From assembly GCF_030815295.1 (NCBI RefSeq), contig NZ_JAUSWP010000002.1: a DNA stretch of 64,000 nt. The stretch is one strand, 5' to 3'. The notes under the pieces were generated by a model, which was given only the letters and a program-made list of their open reading frames with translations, searched no databases and was not told the DNA's origin. The translations under genes and the position numbers were made by a program. The DNA is from Mycoplasma yeatsii (GTDB lineage: Bacteria > Bacillota_I > Bacilli_A > Mycoplasmatales > Mycoplasmataceae). Shown one piece after another: positions 10,470-22,576 of the stretch (position 1 is its first letter; every line of letters begins with the position of its first letter).

Positions 10470-11909
10470 ATGAAAATTAAAACCTTAAAAGAATTAAGTT
10501 ATTTTACGTTTAATGAATTACAAGATATTTTTGAAGTTGAGGATCCAAATCATTTAAAAGAAATAATTCAATCACTATTTGAAAATAATATAATTAAAAG
10601 TTTAAAAAATATCTCTGATGCAGATTTAGAACAACTACTAGAAATTGATGAAATAAAAAGATCAAATCTACCAAAACAAACTTCTTATTCTTTTAAATAT
10701 GTAGGAATGATAATTGTTGAAAATATTCTTTTGTTTATATATCCAAAATACATAAAAAATATAGAAAAAGATAAGCAAAATAACTATAAAAAATTCAAAC
10801 AAATCATCAATGTAATTAGAAAATATGAATCTAAACAACAAAAAATACACACTACTAATAACACTGATGTAGAAAGCTCTAATATGTTATCTATTTGTTT
10901 AGAGTTACTGTTAGATTATTTTGAACACGGGCTTTATAACAATCACAAACAAATTATTGAATTAAATGGTGAAGGGGAAATATTTTGAGAAAAAACAATC
11001 AATGAAAATATTGCTTATATTTCTAATAACGTTCCAGTTTATTTAGATACATTTAATTACAATCAAAAAGATAATGATAATGATTATTTTAAAGAATTGC
11101 ACAGTTTTGTGTTAACTGATATATCTAATAGATTTAGTGAGGTTTTAGAATTAATAGGTTTAGAAGGTGTCGATCTTAGTTTAAGTGATATTAATAATTT
11201 CGGTAAAACTGAATATATTGTTCATCGACTTAACCAAGAAATTTCAACCCAATTCATTACATATAAACAAAACATTTTAAAACTACTAAAAAAATATATT
11301 CAAGAAAAGGAAAGTAAATCAACATCACAAAACATTTCGTTTTTAGGTACTAATGCATTCAATTTAGTTTGAGAAGATGTGTGTTCTGTAGTTATGAATA
11401 ATAGTCTTAATAAAACTTTAGCTGATCTGAATTTAAAATACTCTAAGAACAATAATTCAAAATTATTTTTAAAAGATATAATTTTCAAACCTAAATGAAA
11501 ATACCATAGTAATGATAACCATCAAAATGATCATCATCATGAATCAAAAACCCTAATTCCAGATATTGTTTGTATAGATAAAAATAAAAATTCTCTTTTC
11601 ATTTATGATGCTAAATATTACAATATTTTATTAAATGAAAAAAGTATAAAAAGTCAGCCTGGAATAGGTGATATTACTAAACAATATTTATATGAATTAG
11701 CTTATAAAGAATTTGCTAAAGAAAACAATCTTAATATAGTAGAAAATGCATTTTTATTTCCAAGTGATGAAAATCAAGATATAAAACAAGAGAAAATAGG
11801 ATGTGTTGTTCTTGATGAGCTTTCAAGCATTTTAAATAAACAAAGTTGTGGTATTTCAGTTATATTAAAATCGTGTGAGAAAATGTATAAAGAATATCTT
11901 AGAAAATAA
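10470..11909 (+). CDS. LlaJI-family (McrC-like) restriction endonuclease subunit
   Basis: A 479-aa nuclease partner of the McrB motor. It has the LlaJI.R2-type central motif GEGEIFWEKTI and, near the C-terminus, a PD-(D/E)xK nuclease core: PD at 364-365 followed by D380-A-K382 in FIYDAKYY. The region before the core is rich in His/Asn/Asp (HHH near residue 355). The start ATG lies 10 nt after the McrB stop, so the pair forms an operon. LlaJI itself cuts unmethylated GACGC and is protected by two cytosine methylases; none is encoded next to this pair. The enzyme may therefore be modification-dependent like McrBC, or its methylase lies elsewhere. No SD is obvious, so translation is probably coupled. 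Confidence 0.8.
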
Positions 11910-11968
11910 TCTAAGAACATCAATTGATGAGTTTAAAATAATTATTAGTATAGAAATGAGATAGTAAT

Positions 11969-12667
11969 ATGCATAGATTTTTTTGCAATAATAAATTTGA
12001 AAATCATTTTATTTTAGATGATGATTTAATGCATCATATTAAAGTTGCTAGATTAGAAAATGATGAATTTTTAATTAATTATGATGGTGTATTTTTTAAA
12101 TGCAAATTACAAAATAAAACTAATATAGCTACAATAATTGAGAAATTAAATATCAATCATGAATATCAAAAAGATCTAGTTTTAGCTGCTCCAATTATTA
12201 AAATAGATCGCTTTGAGTGAATGATTGAAAAAGCAACTGAATTAGGTGTAAAAACAATTCATCCAATGATTAGTCAATTTTGTAATCATAAACTAGTTGA
12301 TTTTAGTTTCTCGGATAAAAAAATGATTCGCTATGAAACTAAAATTAAAAATGCTAGTGAACAAAGTTTTAGAAACATAATTCCAGTAATTACAAAACCT
12401 TTAAATTATCAAGAAATTATAAAAAAATATTTAGAATTAAACTACACAATTTATATTGCTCATGAACAATTAGATAGCGATCAGCAAATAGATCAATTAG
12501 ATACAAATTCAGTTTTAATTGCTGGTCCTGAAGGTGGATTAAGTGACAAAGAAATTGAATTTGCAAAAAGTTTAAATAGTGATCAAATTGAATTTATTTC
12601 ATTAGGAAAAACTATTTTAAGAGCAGAAACTGCAGCAATTAAAATGTTAGGTAAAATAAAAGAATAA
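11969..12667 (+). CDS. rsmE: 16S rRNA (uracil-1498-N3)-methyltransferase
   Basis: A 232-aa SPOUT-class methyltransferase that uses SAM to methylate U1498 of 16S rRNA. The N-terminal PUA-like part starts MHRFF and contains HHIKVARLENDEF. The C-terminal knotted SAM site shows IAGPEGGLSDKE and LGKTILRAETAA, the RsmE signature. The length is normal for the family. It starts 59 nt after the restriction operon, with no clear SD, and ends at a bidirectional terminator. Confidence 0.93.
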
Positions 12668-12699
12668 AAAAACTCAGGAACCTAAATCCTGAGTTTTTT
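12667..12699. terminator. Bidirectional terminator between rsmE and a minus-strand gene
   Basis: AAAAAACTCAGGA pairs with TCCTGAGTTTTTT; it has A's on the left and T's on the right, so it works on both strands. Confidence 0.88.
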
Positions 12700-12701
12700 A
12701 G

Positions 12702-13565
12702 TTATTGATTCTTTTTACCTTGTAAACGATCTAGAATAGCTTGAGCAGTTGATGCTATGTTTCTTAAGTTGGCAGTTTCAGCTTCGATTTTTTGAATAAG
12801 ATTATTAATTTCTTCATTTTTATTAGTTAAAGCGTCTTTAATTTTTTGAATTTTTTGAGCTTCATCTAAGGCATCTCATGAATTTTTATCTAATCCTTCA
12901 ATTTTTAATAAACTATAGAAATCTTCTGCTTTTAAAGCTTCAAGTTTACTTATTAATGTATCATATTCATTTTTCTTATCATTTAAAAATTTAATTAATA
13001 CATCAAAACCTTGTTTAATTTTTGCTTGAAGATCTTTTATAATCTCAATTATTAATTTTGCTTCTTGTTCTGGCAATTCTTTATCTTTAAGTTCTGTATT
13101 TTTAGCATCTTTATATTTTTTTATTTCTTGAAGTTCTGGAATTTCTTGTTTTGCTTCTGTAAGACTAGTTGTTACAGCACTCGATGGTTTAATTTCATCA
13201 TTTTCATAATATGCTAAATAATAAGTTGCAACTACTTTTTCTTGATTTTTTATTTCATATTTTGCAAATGTTCTTAAAGTAGTAAAGATTTCTTTTAACT
13301 TTTCAACATTTGATTTAGCTTCTCGTATAGATGTTTCTAATTCAGATTGGATTTGATTAATAATACTTTCTAGTTTAGCTCTTTCAGCTTCTATATCTCG
13401 TTTTGCTTTTTCATATCTATCTTTAAGTTTTGCAACTTCTTGTTTAAGTGCTCTAATTTGAGTTTTTTCATTATATTGGTTTACTGCATAATAAGTTGTA
13501 CCAGCTCCAACCGCAGCTGTAACTATACTTGAAATGATTGGGATTAATATTTTTTTACTTTTCAT
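12702..13565 (-). CDS. Membrane-anchored coiled-coil surface protein, family A
   Basis: A 287-aa protein with one N-terminal hydrophobic segment (about residues 5-27, no lipobox Cys), followed by a K/E-rich coiled coil (about 30-95), a short globular segment with VVATYYLAYYENDEIK, and a second long coiled coil to the C-terminus. The same module order is seen in the three neighbouring genes (13578-14426, 14610-16529, 16553-19582), so all four look like paralogs. This one lacks DUF285 repeats. A TGA Trp at codon 230 must be read through to reach the true stop. It begins 12 nt after the stop of the upstream minus-strand paralog, so the two form an operon. A role as a surface stalk is inference. 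Confidence 0.75.
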
Positions 13566-13577
13566 ATATTACACAAC

Positions 13578-14426
13578 CTATCTATTTGTTTTACCATCTA
13601 ACATATTATCTATATTATCAATAGTACCTATAATTGATTCTAATGAACTATTAACATCATTTATCTTCCTAATTAAACCTTGTATAATTTCATCTTTACT
13701 TGTTAAAACATTTTTAATTATTGTTATTTTGTCACTAAGATCTTTTTTATCTCAATTAGTTAAGTCTTGATCATTATCTTTTAATAAGTTAACTAGATCT
13801 TGACTGTTTAAATTTTGAAGTCTTGCTATAAGTTCTTCTAATTTTTTAACTTGTTCTACAGCTTCGTTAAATGTTTTTTGCATTGATTCTCTAATCTTGC
13901 TACTTACTTCGTTAATAATTGCGATAATTATTTCTTTTTCTTTTTGATAAATATTTTTATTATCTTCTTTTTTAGCCATTTCAGTTATATATTTTTGAGT
14001 TAGTTCAACATTTGGAATTTGAGATCCTGAAGTTCTATTTTCATTAACTTTAAATTCATTGCTATCATAAACTACAAAATAATAAGTTGATTCAACGCCT
14101 TGGTAATTTTTTAACTTAAACTCATTTAAATTTTTTAAATTTGTATTAAATATAATTTTTAGATCATCAATATTTTTTTCAGTATCTTCAGCTAAAGAAT
14201 TAACTTTATCATTTAAACTATTAATTTTAGTTGTTAAATCACCAGTTAATCTTGTTAATTGACTTGTAGATCTTTCAATTTCATCTTTAAAAGTCCTTAT
14301 TTGGTTTCTTAAAGTTCTTAACTCTTGACCATCTTTATTTGAAGTTAGTGCGATAGCTGTTATAGCAGATGATGAAACTGCAACAAAACCTAAACCTAAT
14401 GCTAAGTAAGATTTTTTTATTTTCAT
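13578..14426 (-). CDS. Membrane-anchored coiled-coil surface protein, family A
   Basis: A 282-aa paralog of the adjacent gene. It has an N-terminal signal/anchor (about residues 7-29, small residues SSSAITAIA, no Cys), a coiled coil (about 35-95), then FNTNLKNLNEFKLKNYQG and STYYFVVYDSNEFK, matching the module in the DUF285 proteins on the other strand, and a second coiled coil. The start ATG follows AGGAGAAATT on the minus strand. It is the first gene of the two-gene minus-strand operon and is divergent from the DUF285 gene at 14610, with about 180 A/T-rich bases between them. Confidence 0.75.
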
Positions 14427-14609
14427 AATTTCTCCTATCTATTTTATAAAATAAACATATAGTCTTAATTTAATTTAAACATTAATTCTAATATTTTTAA
14501 ACTCACAAACAATAAATAACTAATAATCACATTAACAAAACTACAATTTACAAACAATGAAATTTAAATAACAATATTGTAAAATATAAAAGAAAATAGG
14601 AAATAGAAT

Positions 14610-16529
14610 ATGAAATTATTTAGAAAAATAGCTATGTTCATAACTTTAACAACTAGTGTTTGTGCTAGTTCTTTTCTTATTTCATATAAACTATTTATTA
14701 AAAATCCTAACAGTTCATTTAATATTGATTTTAATAGAAATAATACTTATAACACATTAAAAAAAGAACTTGATCAATATGAAAAACAAATAAATAAACT
14801 TAATACTGAATCAAGTAATTTAAATGAAATAATTAATCAAATTAATAGTATAGTTTCTAATGTTAATTCTAAAAGAAAAGATACTTTTGATTTTTTAAGT
14901 AAAACATTTAATAACATGATAACTAATCTTTCTAAAATAACTCTTAATAATAAAAACATTATTGTAATAGCTTATGATAAAGAAAATAAAAACTTAGTTC
15001 TAGTTAATAATGAGAAAATAGAAAATAAAAATATTGTTGAACTTACTAAATTAGATGATATTTTAACTAATGAAAACATAAATGATCTAAATAGTAAAAT
15101 AGATCGTAGCATTGAACTAATTAAAAAGTTTAAAACTGATTTTCAACAAGTATTTACCAAAGATTATGCAGTTAAATTTTTTGAAACTAAAATTAAAATA
15201 GATAATGAAAAAGAGATTTTAAAACAATTAAATTTAATTAATATTCCTTTTTCAGATGATAGACTTTGATCTCAAATTCCTTTAGATGAAAAAATAGATA
15301 AAATCATTAAATTCTTAACCACTGAAAAACCTAATGAAATGCTTTTATTAGATAAATATTATGATATGTTAGAAGAAAAAATATTTTATAATGATCTTTT
15401 AAATGAATATAATTTTAGAACCCCTATATTAACTGTTGAGATTTTAAAACAATGAGAAGTAATTAAACGTACTATTAGTCCGGATTCAACACTTTTTACT
15501 GTGCTAGAAGATTTACGTCGTCACATTCGAGATATAGAAAACATTATACCAAATGGAAGATCTGCAAAAATTGAATTTTTTAGAAATAAAGATAGAAACT
15601 CTTTTCAAAATAACAAAATTATTGATATTAATGAAGATTTAAAAATAGAAATTGAAGATAAATCTCACAAATTAATAGAATTACCAAGAATTAATAAACA
15701 AGATATTTTAAATAAGAAAGAGTCTGATAAATTAAAAGAAGAAGTTACACAAATATATGATGAACTTACAAAAGAAAATGAAATTGAACAATATGATTCA
15801 TATGGAGATATTGTTAATAAAATTAGATTAAGACTAACTCATCATCAAAATTTACTAAATGTTAATAAATTTATAGATATTAAAAAATATCCCGTAATTG
15901 ATGGAACTCTTGTTGGACATTTTCATATTTGAGTAGGTCATAATGACTGTATACTAAAAATACCTACTTTTAAATTCAAAGATTTTACAGATGAACAAAA
16001 AACTTCTTATATAGGCAAGGATGGTGTAATTCATCAAACTGATGTTGCTGACTTAAATCAGCTTGATGATAAAAATATCGAAACTGTACTTAATATAGGT
16101 TATGGAATTTCAGGTTCTGGCAAAAACATGCAAATCAGTGCCGCTAAAATGCCAAGAACAATTAAAAAAGTTCCTTCTCAAATTTCAAGAAAGATAACTT
16201 CTTTAGAAGGATTATTTGAAAATTGTGATCAATTCAATCAAAACATTGATTCATGAGATGTAAGACATATAAGAGTAACTAAAAATTTATTCTATAACGC
16301 TAGAAGTTTTAATCAAGACCTTGGTAGTTGACTAGTGAAAAATGTTACCAATAGTGATGATATGTTTAGAAATGCAAAATCTTTTGATCAAGACTTATCA
16401 AGCTGAAAATATAGAGTAAGAAATATGAAAACATTTTTTGAAAATATGTTTGAAGGTGCTGACAAGGTTGATTTTAGTAAATGAAATTGAGAAAGACGAG
16501 AAGATTTAGATTTTGAAAATAACCAATAA
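14610..16529 (+). CDS. DUF285/BspA-like surface protein
   Basis: A 639-aa protein with an N-terminal signal/anchor (about residues 7-27), the family-A coiled-coil stalk (about 45-100), a segment INKIIVIAYDKENKNLVLVNN-like in layout, a long charged middle region, and 4-5 C-terminal DUF285 repeats (about residues 530-625) of the form MFxxAxxFNQDLxSW. DUF285 is a mycoplasma-rich, leucine-rich-repeat-like solvent-exposed module; in BspA-type proteins it mediates adhesion. All repeat Trps are TGA. The start ATG has only a weak SD (AAAATAGGAAAT). The next DUF285 gene starts 23 nt after its stop, behind a strong AAAGGAGG, so they are cotranscribed. Confidence 0.82.
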
Positions 16530-16552
16530 TTAAATTAGATAAAGGAGGACTT

Positions 16553-19500
16553 ATGAAATTAAAAACTTTAAAATTAACAACACTGTTTTTAACACTAGTT
16601 GGATTTTCAGCAAGTGCTCCTTTTATTATGAGCAATATTAGCCATACTCATATAGATGATAATGATGTAACCTTAATTAGAAACTACATTAAGACAAAAG
16701 AAGAAGAATACAAACAGTTATTAAGTTTTACTAATCAATTAAAAGATAAATTAAATAGTTTAAATACAAAAGTAGAAAAAACTATTGAGAGATCTGATGA
16801 ACAATATAACAATTTATTAGATACTTTCAATAATCAATTAGTTAATTTTACTGAGTTTAAATATAATAGCACAACTTATGTTTTAGTCGCAATTGATAAA
16901 ACAACTAATGAATTTGTAGAATTAGAAAATTATACTATCGACCCTAACAAACATAATAAAATAGAAAAAATAGAAAAAGTTGCTACTGCAAATATAAGCG
17001 AAACTAGTGACCAAGTGAAAATAATTTCTCAAAAAATTAAAAGTCTATCTAAAATATTATCTAATGTTGTAGAAAAAACAATTTCTATAATTAATGAAGT
17101 TTTTAAAGAATTTGAACAGTTGAACAACTTTATTAATAGAACAATTAATCAACGAAAAATAATAGATTTAGTTGGTTCAGCAGATGAAGAAATGTGAAGT
17201 TCTTTATCATTACAAGAAAAAATTGACCTAATTAAAAATAAGGTAGATAATATTTCTCACGCTAGTTTAGATATAACTAAAAGAATTCAAGATGCAAGTG
17301 AATATAAAGAAAGATTAGAAGATAAACTAAACGGTTTTTCTATCTCAACAACTGAACTTAGTTTGAAAATAAAAAAATATTGAAACCTAATAATTAAGCA
17401 CAAATTCAAACAAACTGATAAAGTTGAAACAGCAATCAATTACATTAAAGAAATACTAACTGAAGAAGAGTTGAGTAAAATTGATTTCTTAAGAACCAGA
17501 AGTAATGAAAACATTGAAAGAGAAACTATCACATTCTTTATATCACAAACAAATCAAGATGGTTCTCAAAAAACAAAAACCGTTGTTTTAGATGAAGTTA
17601 AATTTACATATGATGATGAGTTTATAAAATCTATAAGAACAAGAGTAGATGAACTTTTTAAAGATATAACATTACCTAAAGATAAAATTGTAATTAAAAA
17701 TTCTGAACTATTAGATATTATAAAAAATAATTTTTCTAACGAAAAAGAAAAGTTAGCTATTCATTTAAAAGATATTAACGACTACAACAAAAAAGTTGAA
17801 GATAAAATAGAAATTAAATATAGTTATGATTCTCAAGTATATACATATAAAATACCTGAAAGAAAAATAGAAGTAATTAAACCAACTGTTTACTTAGATG
17901 AAAATAATAAAGTTCAAAAAACATTTGATACAGACTTAAGCATAGATAAATATTTTTCAGTTGAACACATAAAAGAGATAGGATATTTTAAAGATGAGTC
18001 TTCTAATCTTATTAAAGCAGTAAGAATGCCAGTAAATGTTATAACTGTACCAGATAAATTACCTGAAGAAATAGAATCAACTGAATCAATGTTCGAAGGT
18101 GCAATAGATTTTAATGGTAATTTAAGTTCTTGAGATGTCTCTAATGTAAGAGTTATGAAAAATATGTTTAAAAAGACAAAGGGTTTTAATGGAGATTTAT
18201 CTAGTTGAAATGTTTCAAATGTAATTGATACTAGTGGAATGTTTCACAAAGCAACAGCATTTAATAGACCAATAAATAGCTGATCACACAAAACTAGAAA
18301 TATTGAAAATATGGAATCTATGTTTGAAGGAGCCACAGTGTTTGATCAAAATTTAAATGATTGAGACACTTCAAATGTAACAAATATGAAATCTTTATTT
18401 AAAAATGCTGAATCATTTAATGGAAATATAACAACTTGAAACACTGAAAATGTAATCAATATGGGCCATATGTTTGAAGAAGCTGAAAAGTTTAATAAAA
18501 ATTTAACAAAATGAAATGTTTCAAAAGTTAAATATATGAATCATATGTTTGTTAATACAACAATATCTACTAGTTTATTTGAGTGATCTAATAAAATATC
18601 AAGTTTAGAAGAAATGGAATATATGTTTGCAAAATCTAAATTTGATAGAAATGAAGAAAAATCCATTTCTTCTTGAAATATTAGTTCTATTAAAAGTTTA
18701 AAAGGTTTATTTCAAGGTTCGGATTATAATTTAAATTTAAATGGTAAATTCTCTGAAACCATGTCTAATGTGATTGATTTTTCATATATGTTTTCTAACG
18801 AAAGCAAGTTTAATCGAGAAATAAAAGATTGAGATTTATTTAGTGCAATAACAGTTAAAGAAATGTTTTCAGGTAATAAAGTTTTTAATCAAAAATTAGA
18901 TGCTTTAAACAATACTAATAAATTAAAAGATGTGTCAGGTATGTTAAAAAATGCTGTTAACTTTAATCAACCTATAAATTTTGAAATTGAAAATGTAACT
19001 GATATGAGTGAAATGTTTCAAGGTGCAAAAGCTTTAACAGACGAAGCATTTGTAGGAATGGGACAATGAAGAAACAAAACAAAAAATGTTGAAACCGTAA
19101 GATCTATGTTTGCTTATACTGAAAAATTTGAAGGAAAATCTCTAGAAATAGTCATTGACTTTGAAAACGTTAGAGATTTTAGTAGTATGTTTGAAAATGC
19201 AACATCATTTAATGGAGAAATAAAAAATTGACGTTTTGTTAAATTTAGAAACAATAAATGTGCTTTTAATGTTAATATGGAAAACATGTTTAATAATGCA
19301 ACATCATTTAATCAGAGCTTAGGTGTAAGTTGGCAATCTAAACTGAATTGTGTTGAAAATATTAATGGAATGTTTAATGGTGCTACAAGTTTTAATCAAA
19401 ACATATCCCAATGATCGCTACCCATAATACTAGGTGGAATTTTAAAAACTGAAAATGGTAGTTTTATTAAAGTAAGAGGAAATAATAATTATAAATTTTT

Positions 19501-19582
19501 TAATCAAAAAGGTCACTCCGACTTTACTTTAGATAGTGGTAATTTACCAAAAGGTATGGAAAAAATCGAAGGAATAAGATAA
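16553..19582 (+). CDS. Large DUF285/BspA-like repeat surface protein
   Basis: A 1009-aa protein. It has an N-terminal signal peptide or anchor (about residues 5-28), a coiled-coil stalk like its three neighbours (about 45-100, then FTEFKYNSTTYVLVAIDK), a mid region with YFKDESSNLIKAVRMP (the DUF285-preceding motif), and about 15 DUF285 repeats from residue 510 to 960, several perfect (W-D/N-VSNV-x-x-M-x-x-MF-x-x-A-x-x-FN). The repeats grow more degenerate toward the C-terminus. The start ATG follows AAAGGAGG. It is the second gene of an operon with 14610-16529 and ends at a terminator. A host-contact or adhesion role is inferred from the family. Repeat number could vary between strains by recombination. 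Confidence 0.87.
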
Positions 19583-19589
19583 TAACTAA

Positions 19590-19613
19590 AAAACAGAGCT
19601 AAGCTCTGTTTTT
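19590..19613. terminator. Terminator between DUF285 operon and ldh
   Basis: AAACAGAGCT/AAGCTCTGTTT stem with a T run on the plus strand and an A run on the left; it probably serves both strands. Confidence 0.85.
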
Positions 19614-19645
19614 ATGTACTCTATTAAATAAAATTTTCTTAAAGA

Positions 19646-20605
19646 TTAACCATTAATGATATCTTTAACAGAATCAATTGTTTTTCTTAAAGTTTCACAT
19701 GAAGAATCAAATCTAGCTTGTTCTTTTTCATTGATGTCTCATTGAATGATTTCTTCTCATCCGTTTGCTCCAATTACAGCAGGTACTCCTGTGTATAGTC
19801 CGCTATTTTTGTATTCACCATTTAATTGTGCTCCAACCATTAGACAAACTTTTTCATCTCTTAAAACAGCTGTTGCAATTCTTGTTAAACAAGCTCCAAT
19901 TCCGTAGAATGTTGCACGTTTTAAGTTAATGATTTTGTAAGCCATCATAATAGCTTCTTTTTCAATTTCTTCTAATTCTTTTTGAGAAATTTTATTTGTT
20001 TCTAAGTAGTGTGAAATTGGTTGACCCATAATGTTTGCTTTTGATCAAATAGCAACTGATGAATCTCCGTGTTCACCTAATAAATATGCATCGATTGAAG
20101 ATGGGTGTACATTTACTTTATCAGCTAATAATCTTCTTAATCTTACTGAGTCTAAAGTAGTTCCTGAACCGATAACTTTATGTGGATCGAATCCTGTAAC
20201 TTGTTGATATGCGTGAGTAATAACATCAACTGGGTTAGATGCGATAATTGTAATTCCATCAAACCCTGATTTTTTAACCTCAGTTGCAATAGATTTTATA
20301 ATTTCAGTGTTTCCTGCAACCATCTCTAATCTAGTTTCACCTGGTTTTTGTGGACGACCTGCTGTAATTACAATAACATCAGCATCTTTACAGTCTTCAT
20401 AGCTTCCGGCTTTAACAGAACTAAATGATTTTGGAAGAACTGCTAAAGTATCTGATAAGTCTAATGCGTTTCCTTCTGCTGCATCTTTAAATGCATCGAT
20501 TAACACATAGTGTTGAGCTAATCCTTGGTTAATAGCAGCATATAAGAATGAACATCCAACTGCTCCTGCTCCAATTAATACAACTTTTTTTGAAGTTTTT
20601 TTCAT
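19646..20605 (-). CDS. ldh: L-lactate dehydrogenase
   Basis: A 319-aa NAD-dependent enzyme converting pyruvate to L-lactate and regenerating NAD+ in fermentative glycolysis. Visible features are the Rossmann glycine motif GAGAVG near residues 12-17, the coenzyme-loop motif TAGRPQKPGETRLEM (catalytic-loop Arg), SNPVD, and the catalytic LGEHGDS with His near 180. This pattern is LDH rather than malate dehydrogenase. The start ATG (minus strand, 20605) follows AAAGGAGAG; a longer reading with an upstream ATG is possible but has no SD. It is monocistronic between terminators. Confidence 0.96.
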
Positions 20606-20739
20606 ATTTATCTCTCCTTTAGATTTTTGAGTCAAATATATTATATAATTCTTGAGCAATAATGTTTATAAATAATGTTTGAAAATATTTGTTATTTAAC
20701 ATAACTTAATAAATAAATTCTTAAATAGATAATTAAAAA

Positions 20740-20765
20740 TAAAAAAAACAGCATGTGCTGTTTTG
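20740..20765 (-). terminator. Terminator after pth (minus strand)
   Basis: AACAGCA-TG-TGCTGTT stem followed on the minus strand by a run of T's. Confidence 0.82.
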
Positions 20766-21329
20766 TTAATTATACTTATTCATGATTTGTAAAAAAGTTT
20801 TATTATCATCTATAAAATCATTAATAAAATCTGCATTTTGACTAATAGTATTTTTAATAGCTAAAATTTCATCATTACTAAATTTAGATAACACTCAATC
20901 AACTATTTTTCATCCTTGAGCTGGCGGGTTTATTCCAATTCTTAATCTGTAAAAATCTTGAGTGGAAAGATGTTGAATGATAGATTTAATTCCATTATGT
21001 CCAGCTGCAGATCCTGATTTTTTAAATTGAATTCTTTCAACATTTAGATCTTTATCATCATGAATCACTATTAAATCTTTAAGACTAATTTTGTAATAAT
21101 GCATAATCTGAGATATAGCTATCCCTGAATTATTCATATATGTTAAAGGTTTAACAAATAGAACTTTTTGATTATTAATAATACTAGTGTATACTTGAGC
21201 ATTAAATTCTTGTTTAACAGAATTATACCCATATTTGTCTAGTAATATATCAATAGCTATTCAACCAGCATTATGTCTAGTTATTTCATACTCTCTACCT
21301 GGGTTACCTAATCCAACAACTAACTTCAT
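20766..21329 (-). CDS. pth: Peptidyl-tRNA hydrolase
   Basis: A 187-aa enzyme that recycles peptidyl-tRNAs dropped from the ribosome. The family signatures are MKLVVGLGNPGREYEITRHNAG at the N-terminus (catalytic His in RHNAG), PLTYMNNSG, and IHDDKDL with the catalytic Asp, then KxxGSAAGHNGIKSI. The length is typical. Its ATG overlaps the prs stop by one base (TAATG on the minus strand), giving a translationally coupled prs-pth operon, a known arrangement in Firmicutes. Confidence 0.95.
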
Positions 21330-22363
21330 TAATTTCCTTCTTTAATAAAATCTTCAATTTTTTTTCTGATCTGTTCTTTATTTTTAATATAAACTTCAGT
21401 TAATGAATGATGTTCTTGTGAATGTTTAATCATATCGGCTAATAATTCAGCAACTGATACAATTTTTAGTCCATCGAATTTTTTATCTTCAGGAATTTCA
21501 ATAGTATTTGTTACAATTACGTTTTTAACAATATTTTGTTTAATAGCTTCAGTCATTCTTTCTTTAGCTGGACCATTAAATAATCCGTGACAAGCAAAAA
21601 TGTAAACATCTTTAGCTCCGTTTTCTTTTAAAGCTTTAGCCCCACTAATAATAGTTCCACCAGTATCGATCATATCATCGATAATGAAACAAGTTTTATC
21701 TTGAATATCTCCTAAAACAAATTCAACTTCAGCTTTATTTGGTTCAGGACGTCTTTTACCAATAACAGCAATTCCGTTAGTCATGTTTGTTGTATATGAG
21801 TCAACTTTGTGAACCCTATTTAATCCTCCGTAATCTGGAGAAACTAGAATACATTTTTCTCTATCTAATTTTTCTTTAATAATTGTATTAACAATTTCAT
21901 CGGCTAAAGTTTGAGAAGTTTGGAAGTTATCCATAGGTATATCAAAAAATCCCATTGATTGAGGAGAGTGAATATCAAATACAATAACTCTGTCTGCTCC
22001 TGCTTTACTTAATAAATCAGCTACTAATTTAGAAGTAATTGGTTGTCTTCCTTTTGCTTTACGATCTTGACGAGCATATCCAAAATAAGGAATAACAACA
22101 TTAATTTTTTCTGCACTACCACGTTTAAATGCATCAATAGCAATTAATAATTCCATTAAATTTTCATTCACAGGCATGCAAGTAGATTGAATGATGTAAA
22201 TTTCTTTACCTCTAACTGAATCAATTGATTCAACTAGAATTTCACCATCAGCAAATCTAGTTGTTTTAGCAATCTTTTCTTCAATACCTAAAATATCACA
22301 CACTTCTTTTGCTAGCTTTTTTCCTGAAGAAAGACCAAAAATATATATATCATTATTATTCAT
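21329..22363 (-). CDS. prs: Ribose-phosphate pyrophosphokinase (PRPP synthetase)
   Basis: A 344-aa enzyme making PRPP from ribose-5-phosphate and ATP for nucleotide salvage. It shows FADGE, the ATP-binding flexible loop region (YFGYARQDRKAKGRQPI), the PRPP signature VIFDIHSPQSMGFF, and the ribose-5-phosphate loop FIIDDMIDTGGTI. The protein is slightly longer than usual because of a charged C-terminal tail (about 20 residues). The start follows AGGTAGGGTTAA on the minus strand. It is first in the prs-pth operon. Confidence 0.96.
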   Translation of the reverse strand: MNNNDIYIFGLSSGKKLAKEVCDILGIEEKIAKTTRFADGEILVESIDSVRGKEIYIIQSTCMPVNENLMELLIAIDAFKRGSAEKINVVIPYFGYARQDRKAKGRQPITSKLVADLLSKAGADRVIVFDIHSPQSMGFFDIPMDNFQTSQTLADEIVNTIIKEKLDREKCILVSPDYGGLNRVHKVDSYTTNMTNGIAVIGKRRPEPNKAEVEFVLGDIQDKTCFIIDDMIDTGGTIISGAKALKENGAKDVYIFACHGLFNGPAKERMTEAIKQNIVKNVIVTNTIEIPEDKKFDGLKIVSVAELLADMIKHSQEHHSLTEVYIKNKEQIRKKIEDFIKEGN

Positions 22364-22437
22364 AAATTAACCCTACCTTTTAAAATAATAATAACAAAAA
22401 TTAGACTCCTAAAATATAAACAATTAATAAATAAAAA

Positions 22438-22458
22438 TAGTCACAAGACTATTTTCTA
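22438..22458 (-). terminator. Terminator-like hairpin upstream of prs
   Basis: AATAGTC-ACAA-GACTATT with a T run on the minus-strand side. It faces toward prs with no gene upstream on that strand, so it is either a relic or an attenuator in a long prs leader. Confidence 0.4.
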
Positions 22459-22576
22459 GATTTTAAGCATTATTTTTGAATTCAAGACTAAAATTATGAC
22501 AAATTTATCAATCTAAAACAATGTATTTATCAAACTTTATAAATAGTAAAAAATCATTCTTCTAAGTTGTAGTATG

